Of a stretch of 64,000 bases of DNA, positions 53,847-61,154 are shown in pieces; the first letter of the stretch is position 1; each line of letters starts with the position of its first letter. Under the pieces are notes generated by a model. That model saw only the letters and a program-made list of their open reading frames with translations, searched no databases and was not told the origin of the DNA. The position numbers and the translations under genes were made by a program. The DNA comes from Clostridium bornimense (GTDB lineage: Bacteria; Bacillota; Clostridia; Clostridiales; Clostridiaceae), in contig NZ_HG917868.1 in NCBI RefSeq assembly GCF_000577895.1, positions 2,232,001 through 2,296,000 on the forward strand. The letters are read 5' to 3'.

Positions 53847-55193
53847 TTATTTTAAAAAAATTTTTTCATTTAATTTCTTTTTAGAAAAATTTTTAATTGT
53901 TTTTCTACCTATCGAATAATAATATACTTCTTTTTCATATATATTATCTAAGTTAAAACAATTCCTTCCATCGAAGATAATCGGCGTCTTCATTTTTTCT
54001 ATAAAAACATCAATACCAATACTCTTAATTTCATCCCACTCAGTAAATATAAATGCCATATCTGAATCATTAATTGCTTCTTCCATAGACTCTGCATAAA
54101 TTATTTCAGTTGGATATATTTTTTTAAAATTATTTTCCCCCACAGGATCATAAGCAATAACTTTGGCACCTTCATCTAATAGTCTTCTTACATTTTCAAT
54201 AGAAGGGGCCTCTCTTAAGTCATCTGTCCCTGGTTTAAAAGTTAATCCTAGTATTGCAACTCTCTTATTCTTCAAACTTCCAAAAACTTCTTTTGCTTTT
54301 CTAAATAATTTATACTTTTGATTTTCATTAACTTCTATAGTCGCTTTTATAGTTTTCACTTCATAACCATGATCATTAGCTAACCAATGTAATGCTTTTG
54401 TATCCTTAGGAAAACATGAACCTCCATATCCAATGCCGGCACTCAGAAACTTATTTCCTATTCTAGAATCATAACTCATACCTTTTGCAACATCCTCTAT
54501 ATCAGCACCCACTATTTCACAAACATTAGCCATTTCATTAATAAAAGAAATCTTAAGAGCTAAAAAATCATTAGAAGCATATTTTATCATCTCAGCACTT
54601 CTTCTATTAGTAACTACTATAGGTTGATTAAATCTTTCATATATATTCATTAATATATCTCTTGCTTTTTCCGACTCCACCCCAATCACTATCCTACTAG
54701 CAAAAAGAGTATCTCTAACTGCTGTACCTTGAGCTAAAAACTCCGGATTAGAAGCAACTTCAATATGAATATTATTTTCTACATTTTCTCGTAAAAATTC
54801 CTCAACTTTATCATTAGTACCTATAGGCACTGTTGATTTAACAACTACTAAACAATCTTTTGTTACATTTTTTGCAATTTGTCTACATACTGAAAAAACA
54901 TAATCTAAATTTGCAGATCCATCAACTCTCTCCGGAGTACCAACTCCAATAAAAACTACATCTGCTTTTCTATAAGCTTCTTTATAGTCTGTTGTAAAAT
55001 CTAATTTTCCCTTTTTATAATTTTTATCTAATATTTCATCAAGGCCTGGTTCATATATTGGAGATATTCCTTTTTTCATTATTTCTATCTTTTTCTCATC
55101 AATATCAACGCAAGTTACTTTATGACCAACCTCCGCAAGACAAGCTCCTGTCACCAAACCAACATACCCAGTTCCCGCTACTACAATTTCCAT
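53847..55193 (-). CDS. ugd: UDP-glucose 6-dehydrogenase
   Basis: Ugd oxidises UDP-glucose to UDP-glucuronate with two NAD+. The N-terminal Rossmann motif is VVAGTGYVGLVTGACLAEVGH; the catalytic cysteine lies in GYGGSCFPKDTKAL; LGLTFKPGTDDLREAPS and a terminal GRNCFNL follow. The 448-residue length is normal. GAGGGG precedes the ATG, and the upstream priming transferase stop is only 12 bases away. The capsule therefore likely contains uronic acid. Substrate would come from GalU at 14319. Confidence 0.96.
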   Translation of the reverse strand: MEIVVAGTGYVGLVTGACLAEVGHKVTCVDIDEKKIEIMKKGISPIYEPGLDEILDKNYKKGKLDFTTDYKEAYRKADVVFIGVGTPERVDGSANLDYVFSVCRQIAKNVTKDCLVVVKSTVPIGTNDKVEEFLRENVENNIHIEVASNPEFLAQGTAVRDTLFASRIVIGVESEKARDILMNIYERFNQPIVVTNRRSAEMIKYASNDFLALKISFINEMANVCEIVGADIEDVAKGMSYDSRIGNKFLSAGIGYGGSCFPKDTKALHWLANDHGYEVKTIKATIEVNENQKYKLFRKAKEVFGSLKNKRVAILGLTFKPGTDDLREAPSIENVRRLLDEGAKVIAYDPVGENNFKKIYPTEIIYAESMEEAINDSDMAFIFTEWDEIKSIGIDVFIEKMKTPIIFDGRNCFNLDNIYEKEVYYYSIGRKTIKNFSKKKLNEKIFLK

Positions 55194-55205
55194 ATAATCC
55201 CCTCT

Positions 55206-55865
55206 TTACGATGCATTTTTATCACCAAATAAAACAAAAAATGTTTTAATTATTAATTTAATGTCAACTATAATACTTCTTGTTTCAACATACTTTATAT
55301 CTAATAACATCCATTGCTCAAAATCTATATTATTTCTTCCCATTACTTGCCAATAACATGTAAGCCCTGGTTTTACCATTAATCTTTTATTCATCCACGG
55401 TTCAAACTCTAAAACTTCATTAGGCAAACTAGGTCTTGGACCTACTAAACTCATATTTCCCTTTAAAACATTTAATAATTGCGGTAATTCATCAATACTC
55501 GTTTTTCTTATAAATCTCCCTATCTTTGTAACCCTTGGATCATCTTTGATTTTAAACATAGGTCCAGACATTTCATTTTCCTTTATTAGTTTTTCCTTTA
55601 ATTCTTCAGCATTTGCAACCATACTCCGAAGCTTGTACATTCTAAATATTTTTCCATTCTTTCCTATCCTATCTTGCGAAAAGATAATAGGTCCTTTCGA
55701 CTCTATCTTTATTAAAACTCCTACAATCACCAATAGAGGACTCAAAAGAATCAACCCTATCAAAGCTCCCATTATATCTATAATTCTTTTAATAAATAAA
55801 TATATTTTAGAGGTTTTAACTTCTATAGCATCAGACTCAACATTTTCTAATACTAACCTTTCCAT
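55206..55865 (-). CDS. Priming undecaprenyl-phosphate sugar phosphotransferase, copy 2
   Basis: The 219-residue enzyme carries the same motifs as copy 1 (ESKGPIIFSQDRIGKNGKIFRMYKLRSM, SIDELPQLLNVLKGNMSLVGPRPSLP, KPGLTCYWQVMGRNNIDFEQWMLLD) and ends FFVLFGDKNAS against FFVLFGDENAS. A single N-terminal membrane segment is at about 28-50. It lies between kinase copy 3 and ugd. The duplication of kinase plus priming transferase is strong evidence of a segmental copy. The two may prefer different sugars (for example glucose or galactose versus another). Confidence 0.93.
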   Translation of the reverse strand: MERLVLENVESDAIEVKTSKIYLFIKRIIDIMGALIGLILLSPLLVIVGVLIKIESKGPIIFSQDRIGKNGKIFRMYKLRSMVANAEELKEKLIKENEMSGPMFKIKDDPRVTKIGRFIRKTSIDELPQLLNVLKGNMSLVGPRPSLPNEVLEFEPWMNKRLMVKPGLTCYWQVMGRNNIDFEQWMLLDIKYVETRSIIVDIKLIIKTFFVLFGDKNAS

Positions 55866-55894
55866 TCCCCCTCATCTCCTTATATATCTTTTTA

Positions 55895-57292
55895 CTAACT
55901 AACTTTATCCCCTTTTTTCTTATGTTCTTCACCATAATACTGATACATCTTTGATAACCTTCCATCTTCTGTTGCATTTAACACAACACCTAGTATCTTT
56001 CCTCTGACCTTATTTAATAGATTTAAAGCATCCTGAATCACATTTATTCTTGTGTCTCCAGATTTAATAACTACTAAAGTTCCATCAGCTTTAGCACTTA
56101 AAATTTGAGCATCAGCCACAGCTTCCACTGGCGCGGTATCTAAAATAACATAATCACAAGTTTCTTTTAATTCCTCTAATAATAATTCCATAGCTTTCGA
56201 ATTTAAAAGTTCTGTAGGATTCGGTGATACTCTTCCTGCTGGAATTAAAAGCAAAGTTTCTTTAATTCCTACCGCTACATCTTTAAGACTAGCTTGATTT
56301 ACTAAAACATCAGTAAGGCCTTTCGAATTGCTAATATTAAATGCTTTATGCAAAGCTGCTCTCCTTATGTCACAATCAATTAACACAACTCTATTTCCCC
56401 ATCCAGCTAAAGACAAAGCTAAATTTCCAGAAATCGTCGTTTTTCCCTCACCTTTCTGAGAACTTGTCACTACTATAGTCTTACACCTACTATCAATTGA
56501 AGAATACTGAATATTTGTAACCATAGTCCTGTAACATTCAGCTTCCAAAGACCTCGGCTCTTCTTCCATCACTAACTTTTCCCTTTTTCTTCCAAACTTC
56601 GGAATCACTCCAAGAACAGGCAGTTTAAGATTTCTTTCTACCTCTTCTTTACTTTTATAAGTATTGTTCATATACTCTATAAGAAAAACTATTGCCATTC
56701 CACTTACTAATCCTATTAAAAACCCTAGAATAATATTCATTTTCTTATTAGGTGAAATAGGAGCTTCTGCTTCTTTTACATGCCTAATAATTTTTACATT
56801 ACCATTTGGCACTATTTCTTTTGATTCTTTAATAAACTCTTCTGTTATACTCTCTAGAACAACTGCTAAATCATCCTTATTTTTTCCCGTTAGTTTTATT
56901 TGTAAAATTTGCGTATCTGTTATAGGTTCAACAGTAATATCTTTCATCACCTCCTCCATAGTCATATCAGAATCTACATTATTCAACGCAGTTCCTATTA
57001 AATCTTCTGTCTTCAAAATCTGTGCATAAGTAAGTAACAATTTTTGATACATTTGAACATCATTATTATCATAATTGACTTCTGCATCTTTACCAATAAA
57101 TACCTTAGTATGCACTTCATATACAGGATCTATAAAGAAAAATGTAATTAAAGCAACAAGTGCCGTAAAAAATATTGTGGTTGCAAATATAATTTTCCAT
57201 CTCTTTTTCAACGCAAAAATTATTTGAGAAAAACTAATTTCGTTCGAAAACTCTTCAACAACTTTAACTTCTTCCATATCTTCACATCCCAT
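55895..57292 (-). CDS. Wzc-like capsule co-polymerase and tyrosine autokinase, copy 3
   Basis: The 465-residue protein has the Wzz domain with two membrane segments (about 32-55 and 187-208; PISPNKKMNIILGF precedes the second) and the BY-kinase: Walker A GEGKTT, Walker A' LIDCDIRRAALHKAF, Walker B YVILDTAPV. The tail has tyrosines in MYQYYGEEHKKK, a smaller cluster than copy 1. The first ATG has a poor ribosome binding site; an ATG five codons on is an alternative. First gene of a unit with priming transferase copy 2 and ugd. Confidence 0.92.
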   Translation of the reverse strand: MGCEDMEEVKVVEEFSNEISFSQIIFALKKRWKIIFATTIFFTALVALITFFFIDPVYEVHTKVFIGKDAEVNYDNNDVQMYQKLLLTYAQILKTEDLIGTALNNVDSDMTMEEVMKDITVEPITDTQILQIKLTGKNKDDLAVVLESITEEFIKESKEIVPNGNVKIIRHVKEAEAPISPNKKMNIILGFLIGLVSGMAIVFLIEYMNNTYKSKEEVERNLKLPVLGVIPKFGRKREKLVMEEEPRSLEAECYRTMVTNIQYSSIDSRCKTIVVTSSQKGEGKTTISGNLALSLAGWGNRVVLIDCDIRRAALHKAFNISNSKGLTDVLVNQASLKDVAVGIKETLLLIPAGRVSPNPTELLNSKAMELLLEELKETCDYVILDTAPVEAVADAQILSAKADGTLVVIKSGDTRINVIQDALNLLNKVRGKILGVVLNATEDGRLSKMYQYYGEEHKKKGDKVS

Positions 57293-57329
57293 ACTTACTT
57301 TTCTATATATTTACATATATTTCTTTTTT

Positions 57330-57338
57330 ATTATATCA
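57330..57338 (-). promoter_or_regulatory. Extended -10 promoter of the kinase copy 3 unit
   Basis: TGATATAAT on the minus strand, giving a leader of about 30 bases; TTACAA is a weak -35 at 18 bases. Confidence 0.55.
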
Positions 57339-57540
57339 CGTTTTTATGATTTTTTGTAATTTTTATTCAATTATCTTTATTATAAATTCTGTTTTATGTA
57401 TATTTTACTAAATTATGTATTTTTTATTTTTACTTTTATTTTGCTTATTTTAGTTTTATTAAAAAACTTTTCCAAAAGAATATAATACAAACTTTATTTT
57501 TTTGTCATTATCAATAAGATTTTATATCCTAGATGTCGAT

Positions 57541-57572
57541 AAAAAAAATGTTGTCTATTAAGACAACATTCT
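57541..57572 (-). terminator. Terminator after the L25/Ctc gene
   Basis: AATGTTGTCT and AGACAACATT form a perfect 10-pair stem with a 4-base loop, followed on the minus strand by a run of T residues. Confidence 0.85.
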
Positions 57573-57646
57573 TATAATTCACAATACTCTAATAAAATTC
57601 ATAAATGACTTCTATCATTTTTATGAGTTTAAAAATAGTATGTTAT

Positions 57647-58210
57647 TTATTCTACATTTTCTTCTTCAACTTGATTTCCTTTAGATAATACAACCGCTAA
57701 AACAGAGTTTCCATCTTCAGCTAAAGAAATTTCACTACCAAACTCTACATCACTACCAGTTATAGTCTCACCATATTTTAATTTTGATACATCAATATTA
57801 ATTGATGATGGAATTTCACTAGCAGGTCCTTTAACTTTTAATTTTTCCTTCTCTTTTATAACAACACCACCAATAGATTCTACTGCTCCCTCACCAATAA
57901 AGTTTAATGGCACTTCACTAGTTACTTTATCACTAGCAGAAATTTTCTCTAAATCAATATGTATAATTTTTCTTGTTACAGGGTCTTTTTGAACTTCCCT
58001 TACTATAGCTGTGAAATCTTCATTACCATAATGTACATTACACATACCAGACGAACCTTCTCTTGCTAACTCTGAAGCTAACTCCATCTCTGAAATTTCA
58101 AATAAGGTATTTTTTATTTTTTCTCCATATAATACCCCTGGTAGTAACCCCTTACGTCTTAATGAATTGTTACTACCTTCTCTATTATTTATATTTAAAT
58201 TTTTCATCAT
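57647..58210 (-). CDS. ctc: Ribosomal protein L25/general stress protein Ctc
   Basis: The 187-residue protein has the L25 5S-rRNA-binding N-terminal domain (LRRKGLLPGVLYGE, FTAIVREVQKDPVTRKIIHIDLEKIS) and the C-terminal TL5/Ctc extension (VPLNFIGEGAVESIGGVVIKEKEKLKVKG...IPSSINIDVSKLKYGETITGSDV). It binds 5S rRNA in the large ribosomal subunit; in Bacillus Ctc is stress induced. GGAGGGG lies 5 bases from the first ATG and 8 from the second. It is divergent from the decarboxylase gene, with a shared spacer of 150 bases. Confidence 0.94.
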   Translation of the reverse strand: MMKNLNINNREGSNNSLRRKGLLPGVLYGEKIKNTLFEISEMELASELAREGSSGMCNVHYGNEDFTAIVREVQKDPVTRKIIHIDLEKISASDKVTSEVPLNFIGEGAVESIGGVVIKEKEKLKVKGPASEIPSSINIDVSKLKYGETITGSDVEFGSEISLAEDGNSVLAVVLSKGNQVEEENVE

Positions 58211-58293
58211 TATCCCCTCCTATTAATGTATTTTTAACATTAATAAATTATTTTATTCATATTACATTTTATTACTTTGAAAATTATTGTAAT

Positions 58294-58325
58294 TAGCATA
58301 CTAATAACTTATAATTAATATGCTA
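58294..58325. promoter_or_regulatory. Inverted repeat in the ctc-speA divergent spacer
   Basis: TAGCATACTAAT and ATTAATATGCTA match at 11 of 12 positions around an 8-base spacer. It lies 40 bases before the speA start and 84 bases before ctc. It could be an operator; there is no T run for a terminator. Confidence 0.45.
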
Positions 58326-58364
58326 TTTTAATAAAACAAATATTGTTAAAGGAAGGTGGAGGAT

Positions 58365-59834
58365 ATGTATAAACTGGAGCAAAATAAAACTCCTTTATTC
58401 GATGCATTAATATCTTATGTTAATAATGAAACTATACCATTTCATGTGCCTGGTCATAAAAAAGGCCTAGGTGTAGATGAAGATTTCAAAAATTTCATAG
58501 GAGAAAACCCTTTTAAAATAGATGTTACTGTTTTTAAAAGTGTAGATTCTCTTCATCACCCGAAAGGCGCAATAAAAGAAGCACAAATTCTTGCAGCTGA
58601 TGCATATGGTGCTGATGCAACATTCTTTTCAGTTCACGGTACATCTGGGGCTATACAAGCTATGATAATGTCTGTAGTATCTGATGGAGATAAAATAATT
58701 ATTCCAAGAAATGTTCATAAATCTATAACAACAGGAATAATCTTAGCAGGGGCTATCCCTGTTTATATGACTCCTGAATTTGACAAAAATTTAGGAATTG
58801 CCCACGGAGTTACTAAAGCTACTGTAGAAGAAGCTCTAAAAAATAATCCAGATGCAAAAGCTGTGTTAATAATAAATCCAACATATTATGGAGTAGCTAC
58901 TGAGATTAAAGCTATAGCTAATTTAGTTCACTCTTATAATATTCCATTAATAGTTGATGAAGCTCATGGACCGCACTTAGCATTCTCAGAAAAACTTCCA
59001 ATTAGTGCCTTAGAAGCCGGTGCCGATATATGTGCTCAATCTACTCATAAAATAATAGGTGCTATGACACAAGTATCACTACTTCACGTAAAATCTAAAC
59101 TTGTAGATACTAATAAAGTAAAACAAATGTTATCTTTATTACAAACTACATCTCCATCTTATATATTGATGGCATCCCTTGATACTTCTAGACGTCAAAT
59201 AGCACTTCACGGAAAAGAATTGTTAAAAGATACAATAGAATTATATACTTATGCAAGAGAAGAAATTAATAAAATCCCTGGTTTCTATTCTTTCGGTAAT
59301 GAAATATTAGGAAAGCCAGGAGTATTCGCCTTGGACCCAACAAAGCTAACTATATCTTGCAGAGAATTAGGTATAACCGGCGATGAATTAGAAAAAATAT
59401 TAGCTACAAAATATCATATACAAATGGAACTTTCTGATTTCTATAATGTTCTTGCTGTTGGATCTTTTGGTGATACTAAAGAAAATATAGATTTATTAAT
59501 ATCTGCACTAAAGAAAATCAGTGAAGAATTCTACGGCAAAAAAACTCCACTACAAGACTTTTTAGATATTCCAGATATACCTGAAAGTAAATTAACACCA
59601 CGACAAGCTTTCTATAGTTCAAAAGTTTCTGTAAGATTAGAAGATTCTATTGGGAAAATTAGTGGTGAATTTTTAATGGCATATCCACCTGGAATACCAA
59701 TACTTTGTCCAGGTGAAATAATAACTAGTAAAATTATTAGTTATGTTAATCAATTAAAATCTGCAGGACTTTATGTTCAAGGTACCGAAGACCCTGAAGT
59801 AGAATTTATAAAAATAGTCACTGATTCTTTATAA
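58365..59834 (+). CDS. speA: Orn/Lys/Arg decarboxylase family enzyme, SpeA-like
   Basis: This is a fold-type I PLP enzyme of the Bacillus SpeA arginine decarboxylase group, starting polyamine synthesis through agmatine. It has the opening PLFDALISYVNNETIPFHVPGHKKG, GADATFFSVHGTSGAIQAMI, VDEAHGPHLAFSE, the PLP lysine in STHKIIGAMTQ, and the C-terminal YPPGIPILCPGE. The start is set at the ATG at 58365, 8 bases from AAAGGAAGG; the GTG at 58356 lies inside it. The 489-residue length matches SpeA (490). Lysine or ornithine as substrate is not excluded. A terminator follows. Confidence 0.9.
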   Translation: MYKLEQNKTPLFDALISYVNNETIPFHVPGHKKGLGVDEDFKNFIGENPFKIDVTVFKSVDSLHHPKGAIKEAQILAADAYGADATFFSVHGTSGAIQAMIMSVVSDGDKIIIPRNVHKSITTGIILAGAIPVYMTPEFDKNLGIAHGVTKATVEEALKNNPDAKAVLIINPTYYGVATEIKAIANLVHSYNIPLIVDEAHGPHLAFSEKLPISALEAGADICAQSTHKIIGAMTQVSLLHVKSKLVDTNKVKQMLSLLQTTSPSYILMASLDTSRRQIALHGKELLKDTIELYTYAREEINKIPGFYSFGNEILGKPGVFALDPTKLTISCRELGITGDELEKILATKYHIQMELSDFYNVLAVGSFGDTKENIDLLISALKKISEEFYGKKTPLQDFLDIPDIPESKLTPRQAFYSSKVSVRLEDSIGKISGEFLMAYPPGIPILCPGEIITSKIISYVNQLKSAGLYVQGTEDPEVEFIKIVTDSL

Positions 59835-59856
59835 AGAAATGAATAAAAATATTTTT

Positions 59857-59886
59857 AGGAAGGTACTTTTACCCTTCCTTTTTTAT
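59857..59886 (+). terminator. Terminator after speA
   Basis: AGGAAGGTAC-ttttac-CCTTCCTTTTTT: a GGAAGG/CCTTCC stem and six T residues. Confidence 0.8.
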
Positions 59887-59928
59887 GCCGGCAGGCTGTG
59901 GTGATATTGTTTTTTTGCATATATCATT

Positions 59929-60982
59929 CTGTTCTAATTAAGTAGTGTTTTTTGCATTTATTATCCATTTACTATTATGCATTTTTTACCTTAAATAATT
60001 TTTTCTGCCCCATAAATATATTGTCTTGTTTCCTTGTATCTTTTATTATTAATATAATAAATTCGGAACCAATTAAAATAATTAGAAATATACCTAAAAG
60101 AAACACCCCAAAATCCACTTATCCAAGATCTCATATCCCTTTCATAAAGAAAAAGTTCTGAGTCCACCATCACCTTGGTAACTTCCTTAACACATTTTTT
60201 CGCATAAGATTTAATAACATTATTACCATAAATTCCAACTTTCTTAACATTACTGAAAATTATATCTAACTTTCTTTTTAAAGATAGTCTTGCTAGTGGA
60301 TACTTATCAAATGGCAAAAATTCTATAGTACCATCATTATTTTTAGTAAAGAAAAAATAGCATTTTTCACCTAACTTCAAAGTAAGAGCTTCTTTCTCCA
60401 CATTTTCTATTGCAGATTCCTTCTCTTTTTTAGAATTTTGTACATAAGTTCTCACCATAACATCAACTTCATCATTGAGAGGTTTTCTTTTAAAAAATTT
60501 AAGATAATAACTAAGAATTTTATGTCTCCAAGAAAAAGACGTATTTTGAGAAATATCTATTTTCTTGGCACATTCTCTAATGTTATATCCATTCCACATA
60601 TTTTCAAAATATTTATCCCATATTTCATTATTCTTTCTGCTTCTATAAAAAGGTGTCCCAATAGTTTCTACAACTCTTCTTTCACAAGTCTTACAATAAA
60701 AAATTTGAGCTTTATTGCTTTTAACTTTGCCATATTTTATAATGTTATCTCCACAACAATGTGGACATGCCCTATTTATTGTAATATCTCTATTCATATC
60801 ATTAATACACTTTAATATAGTGTAGTATTTTGATTTTTCTGTTAAAAAGATAGATTTGCGATGCATAATTTTACCTCCGAAATATGTTTTCTAAATTCTT
60901 AACATATTAGATTTAAAATATACATTGTATTTTTTGCTGTTATATCCATATTTTTAAAGTTACCACCACTTAACTAGAACAG
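59929..60982. mobile_element. IS1595-like element flanked by inverted family A repeats
   Basis: CTGTTCTAATTAAGTAGTG at 59929-59947 and its inverted near copy at 60964-60982 (17 of 19 matches) bracket the transposase-like gene at 59991-60866, about 1.05 kb in all. The inner flanks then diverge. No 8-bp direct duplication directly outside the repeats is visible (ATATCATT versus CTACATAT), so the insertion is old, or the repeats are not the true element ends. Confidence 0.5.
59991..60866 (-). CDS. IS1595-like transposase with apparently lost catalytic acids
   Basis: The 291-residue product has the zinc ribbon (CPHCCGDN...FYCKTCERRVVETIGTPFYRSRK, residues about 34-75) and helix-turn-helix (NIRECAKKIDISQNTSFSWRHKIL) of IS1595/ISXO2 transposases. 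It ends with their C-terminal pattern (FWGVSFRYISNYFNWFR). In the DDE core, the EADETY-type site reads VMVRTY, and the second aspartate site reads GIYGNN, so both acids appear replaced. The frame is nevertheless intact with a clear GGAGG 7 bases from the ATG. It may be an inactive relic or a domesticated DNA-binding protein. Lysine-rich and AT-biased like its neighbours. Confidence 0.8.
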   Translation of the reverse strand: MHRKSIFLTEKSKYYTILKCINDMNRDITINRACPHCCGDNIIKYGKVKSNKAQIFYCKTCERRVVETIGTPFYRSRKNNEIWDKYFENMWNGYNIRECAKKIDISQNTSFSWRHKILSYYLKFFKRKPLNDEVDVMVRTYVQNSKKEKESAIENVEKEALTLKLGEKCYFFFTKNNDGTIEFLPFDKYPLARLSLKRKLDIIFSNVKKVGIYGNNVIKSYAKKCVKEVTKVMVDSELFLYERDMRSWISGFWGVSFRYISNYFNWFRIYYINNKRYKETRQYIYGAEKII

Positions 60983-61117
60983 CTACATATATTCACTTTA
61001 TCAACATAAAGACCTTTCGACACAATAACAAAAATACTAAAAACACATCCAACGCCGGCACCTATATCTTCTTACTTCACCTTTCCCTTTAACATAGCAT
61101 GTCCCCTCATATAAAAA

Positions 61118-61152
61118 AGGCATCAATGACTAATCATTAATGCCTTTTTATA
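61118..61152 (-). terminator. Terminator after the M16 peptidase gene
   Basis: On the minus strand GGCATTAATGA-ttag-TCATTGATGCC (one mismatch) is followed by six T residues. Confidence 0.85.
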
Positions 61153-61154
61153 AA

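Noticed and set aside
59917-60990. CATATAT on both sides of the transposase element as a target duplication
   Set aside because: The two occurrences are 4 and 3 bases away from the inverted repeats and the flanking 8-mers differ, so it is probably chance in AT-rich DNA.
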